DNA from: Caulifigura coniformis
GTDB taxonomy: Bacteria > Planctomycetota > Planctomycetia > Planctomycetales > Planctomycetaceae
Direction of reading: 5' to 3'
Assembly: GCF_007745175.1 (NCBI RefSeq)
Contig: NZ_CP036271.1
Span: 6,163,439 to 6,227,438 of the forward strand
Length of the DNA: 64,000 bases
The position numbers and the translations under genes were made by a program. Position 1 is the first letter of the stretch. Every line of letters begins with the position of its first letter. Under the pieces are notes generated by a model. That model saw only the letters and a list, made by a program, of their open reading frames with translations, had not been told where the DNA came from and did no database searches. Positions 61,887 to 64,000 of this stretch are shown here, piece after piece.

Positions 61887-62558
61887 CTACTCGGGGGCGA
61901 CGCGGAGCAGTTCGGCGCCGACTTGATCGGCGAGGGTGGAGTAGTCCTCGGTGACGAACTGCTGATAGATGGCGGTGACCATGGGGTGGGCATGTCCGAG
62001 CTGACGCTGGGTAAAGAGCAGGTTCCCGCCGGTACGCTTGTAGGCCAGATAGCCGTAGGTGTGACGCAGAAGTTGAACGCTGGCCCGCTCTCCGAGACCG
62101 TGACTCGACAGAATCTTCACGACTCGGCGGTATAGGACCGTGCGGTCGAACGGTCGGCCCTTCTCCGACAGAATCAAAGCCTGGTTCTCATCTTTTGCAT
62201 CCATCCCGGTGGGCAGAAACCGCGACCTGGGACCTGATATGTACTGCTTGGCGAGCCGCGCCAGCAGCCTGGGAATGTGAACCTTTCGGTCTTCGGTGCG
62301 AGTGCCAGCGACGCAGAAGAAGGGGCGTCGCGAGCCGAGGTCCGCATCGACGAGCCGGAGATTACAGAACTCGCTGTTCCGCAGGCCTGAGAGCGACAGG
62401 CAGGCGACAATGAGTTGATCGAGAAGGGCCGAATCCCGGTCACTCCGGACGGCCGTGCCGATGGCACAAGCCAGACTTTCGATCAGGTCGCCGAGTTCCT
62501 GCTCGTCGAGGAACATTTCGCGTGTGAGGATCCAGGGCGTTTTCGACATTGTGCTCAT
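61887..62558 (-). CDS. Minimal tyrosine recombinase (catalytic domain only)
   Basis: The 223-residue protein resembles the XerC/XerD catalytic domain: Arg60 in LSGLRNSEFCNLR, Arg165 in QLLRHTYGY, His189 in RQLGHAHP and Tyr198 in TAIYQQF. The His of the HxxR box is replaced by Gln162. There is no room for the usual 100-residue core-binding domain. The ATG at 62558 lies inside a 14-bp repeat; the frame also opens at 62594. It may be a domesticated or partner-dependent recombinase, or a remnant. No tRNA gene or inverted ends mark a mobile element here. Confidence 0.75.
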   Translation of the reverse strand: MSTMSKTPWILTREMFLDEQELGDLIESLACAIGTAVRSDRDSALLDQLIVACLSLSGLRNSEFCNLRLVDADLGSRRPFFCVAGTRTEDRKVHIPRLLARLAKQYISGPRSRFLPTGMDAKDENQALILSEKGRPFDRTVLYRRVVKILSSHGLGERASVQLLRHTYGYLAYKRTGGNLLFTQRQLGHAHPMVTAIYQQFVTEDYSTLADQVGAELLRVAPE

Positions 62559-62605
62559 TTCTGATCTGTGTTGTGCGAAATGGTGACAGCGCATTTCTGA
62601 TCTGT
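62556..62605. repeat. Direct 14-bp repeat at the recombinase start
   Basis: CATTTCTGATCTGT occurs at 62556-62569 and again at 62592-62605, 36 bp apart. Read on the minus strand each copy is ACAGATCAGAAATG and ends in an ATG, both at or near possible starts of the recombinase. It could be an operator, a recombination core or a small duplication. Confidence 0.7.
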
Positions 62606-62680
62606 CAAGAGATTCTCGCCGCGCAGGAGAAGTCTGACGCTGCGTGAGCGCCTAAGATTCCATTCCTGCTCCCGCGTCCT

Positions 62681-63559
62681 GTGACCAATCGCAAAGCCTT
62701 GTCTTCTCTTCCCCAGTACCGTTCGCATTCCCGCAAGTACGAACTCAACCGGTTCGTCTATCCGGTCCTGTCACGCCGCAGCCGCGGGATCTCGATCGGC
62801 GTCAACCTGAATCCCGACAAGGTCTGCAACTTCGACTGCATCTACTGCCAGGTCGATCGTCGGAGCGAAGCGGAGACGCGGTTCGTCGAACTCGACCAGG
62901 TGCTCGAGGAGCTGGCGCATGTCGTCGATCTCGTCGTGACGGGTGAACTGTTTCGGGACGAGAAGTTCCAGAGCGTGCCGCCAGATCTGCGCCGGCTGAA
63001 CGACATCGCTTTTTCGGGAGACGGGGAGCCGACGACCTACCGGAATTTCGACGAGATCATCAGCCGCGTGGCGCAGTTCAAGCGGGCCCGCGGTCTCGAC
63101 GACGTGAAGATGGTGCTGATTACGAACGCCACCATGTTTCACCGGCCGCCGGTCGTGCGGGGCCTGGCGATCCTGGACAAGAACAACGGCGAAGTCTGGG
63201 CCAAGCTCGATGCGGGGACGGAGCCGTATTACAAACTCATCGATCGCACGGTGATTCCGTTCCAGCGCGTGCTCGACAACATCCTCTCGGCGTCGAAGCT
63301 GCGGCCGATGGTGCTGCAGAGCCTGTTCATGCGGGTGAATGGCGAAGCGCCCTCGAGCGCGGAGATCGCGGCGTATGTGCAGCGGATCCGGGACGTCATT
63401 GCGGGGGGGGGCCAGATCAAGCTGGTGCAGGTCTATACTGTCGCGCGTCCGCCGGCCGAGAGCTTCGTCAGTTCGCTGAGCGATGCCGAAGTCGACGCCA
63501 TTGCCGATCAGGTTCGCCGCGGGACGGGGCTGCCGGCCGAGTGCTACTACGGCGGGTGA
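62681..63559 (+). CDS. Radical SAM protein, COG0731-type
   Basis: The 292-residue protein starts at a GTG (62681). It has the [4Fe-4S] motif CNFDCIYC (Cys49, 53, 56) within GVNLNPDKVCNFDCIYCQVD, followed by FSGDGEPTTYRNFDEI (GGE-like) and later strands with KMVLITNATMF and EVWAKLDAG. The arrangement is that of the Fe-S oxidoreductases of the COG0731 group, related to wyosine-type tRNA enzymes, but bacterial members have no settled substrate. No neighbours hint at its job. Nothing else is seen from 63560 to 63688. Confidence 0.85.
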   Translation: MTNRKALSSLPQYRSHSRKYELNRFVYPVLSRRSRGISIGVNLNPDKVCNFDCIYCQVDRRSEAETRFVELDQVLEELAHVVDLVVTGELFRDEKFQSVPPDLRRLNDIAFSGDGEPTTYRNFDEIISRVAQFKRARGLDDVKMVLITNATMFHRPPVVRGLAILDKNNGEVWAKLDAGTEPYYKLIDRTVIPFQRVLDNILSASKLRPMVLQSLFMRVNGEAPSSAEIAAYVQRIRDVIAGGGQIKLVQVYTVARPPAESFVSSLSDAEVDAIADQVRRGTGLPAECYYGG

Positions 63560-63688
63560 TGCCGCTTCGCTCCGGGGGGCGGGCGTGACCTGTGCCTGAC
63601 AAGCCGGCGCCGCTAGTCTGGATTGCACGCAGGTGCTGCGTGGAACTCTGAATTTGGCAGGCTGTCTGGCCAGGCGGGAGGCGACCCG

Positions 63689-64000
63689 ATGCGGCTGATC
63701 CCCTTCGTTCTTGGGCTCTTGTTCTTCGTCGTGACGCGCGGGGCGCTGGCGGCGCCCCCCGGGACGTCGACCAGCGACCTCATCACCCAGGGGATCGGCC
63801 AGCGTTATTCGCGAACTCCCGGCCCGCTGGGGTTCACCAACTGGCCAGTTCCGCTCCATCACATCGTCGCCGCGACGATGGCCTCAGCCCTCTCCCCTGA
63901 CGGACGTCTGCTCGTCACGGGGGGCGGTTACAACGCCAACGGAGGGCGTCTGATCATCCGGGACCTCGAAACGAAGTCGACGATTCTCACGCGGCAGACG
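63689..64000 (+). CDS. Start of a secreted WD40-like beta-propeller protein (cut by window end)
   Basis: The 104 visible residues begin with a signal peptide (RLIPFVLGLLFFVVTRGALA) and, after a linker, the first propeller blade SALSPDGRLLVTGGG with RLIIRDLETKS, typical of WD40-type repeats. GGAGG lies 7 nt before the ATG at 63689. The frame is open to the end of the window, so length and other domains are unknown. Planctomycetes often carry large secreted propeller proteins of this kind. Confidence 0.75.
   Translation, partial: MRLIPFVLGLLFFVVTRGALAAPPGTSTSDLITQGIGQRYSRTPGPLGFTNWPVPLHHIVAATMASALSPDGRLLVTGGGYNANGGRLIIRDLETKSTILTRQT

Noticed and set aside
1-64000. CRISPR arrays, rRNA genes and insertion-sequence transposases
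   Set aside because: No regularly spaced repeats, rRNA-like stretches or DDE/HUH transposase motifs were seen; the only recombinases are the two tyrosine-type proteins.

Overview
The window looks like a chromosome segment of a planctomycete (probably Planctomycetaceae or a near relative). The pointers are an inverse-autotransporter barrel fused to a long beta-helix, a bL28 of planctomycete type with a long Lys/Ala/Glu tail, many small secreted His/Cys-rich proteins, a large secreted TPR protein, and G+C-rich genes on both strands. The taxonomic call is an inference from protein style, not from a marker gene search.

Positions 1 to about 26.1 kb are the right-hand part of an integrated genomic island devoted to metal handling. 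Its right edge is a 3' half of a tRNA-Ala(GGC) gene (26062-26108) followed by the old tRNA terminator. A complete tyrosine integrase (24982-25977) sits just inside that edge. The intact tRNA and the left edge must lie left of the window. The core is a minus-strand czc/cus-like run (24411 down to about 14.0 kb): His-rich protein, TolC-type outer membrane factor, CCWHH protein, periplasmic adaptor, small Cys-tailed membrane protein, heavy-metal RND pump, two duplicated-domain proteins, a His-rich lipoprotein and a Gly/Tyr/His-rich protein. It continues into an isoprenylcysteine-methyltransferase-like protein and a P1B-4-type metal ATPase. Further left are a membrane protein fused to a spermidine-synthase-like domain, two small His- or Tyr-rich secreted proteins, and a three-gene unit of CXXC-less tandem thioredoxin-like protein, MacB-type permease and ATPase. 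Four small secreted Cys/His-rich proteins are scattered through the island, and at least two are clear paralogs.

From 26.4 to 28.6 kb lies an nrfHA pair for ammonia-forming nitrite reduction, in which all five NrfA haem motifs are CXXCH. From 28.8 to 35.6 kb a minus-strand run encodes a GH63-like glucosidase, a DUF4239-like membrane protein, a GH13 protein, a YHS-like protein and a PPK2 polyphosphate kinase. Facing it on the plus strand (36.1-48.1 kb) are an RND efflux adaptor and pump, a phosphoketolase, a truncated LOG-family remnant, an unusual three-part protein (cyclic-nucleotide-binding domain, acetate kinase, PduL phosphotransacylase) and a membrane glycerophosphodiesterase. Phosphoketolase makes acetyl phosphate, and the fused protein could turn it into either acetate plus ATP or acetyl-CoA under a nucleotide signal. 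This is the most interesting functional unit on the chromosomal side.

The rest is: a secreted TIM-barrel-like hypothetical protein (48.1-49.2 kb); an ArsR/SRPBCC pair with an obvious operator (49.4-50.4 kb); a secreted TPR protein; a 1 kb gene-poor stretch with two copies of a hairpin-forming repeat, a heptamer repeat and a G-quadruplex motif (52.25-53.3 kb); bL28; PabB; the 1781-residue inverse autotransporter; a small lipoprotein; an acyl-carrier-like protein; a minimal tyrosine recombinase with a repeated 14-mer at its start; a COG0731-type radical SAM protein; and the start of a secreted beta-propeller protein cut by the window end.
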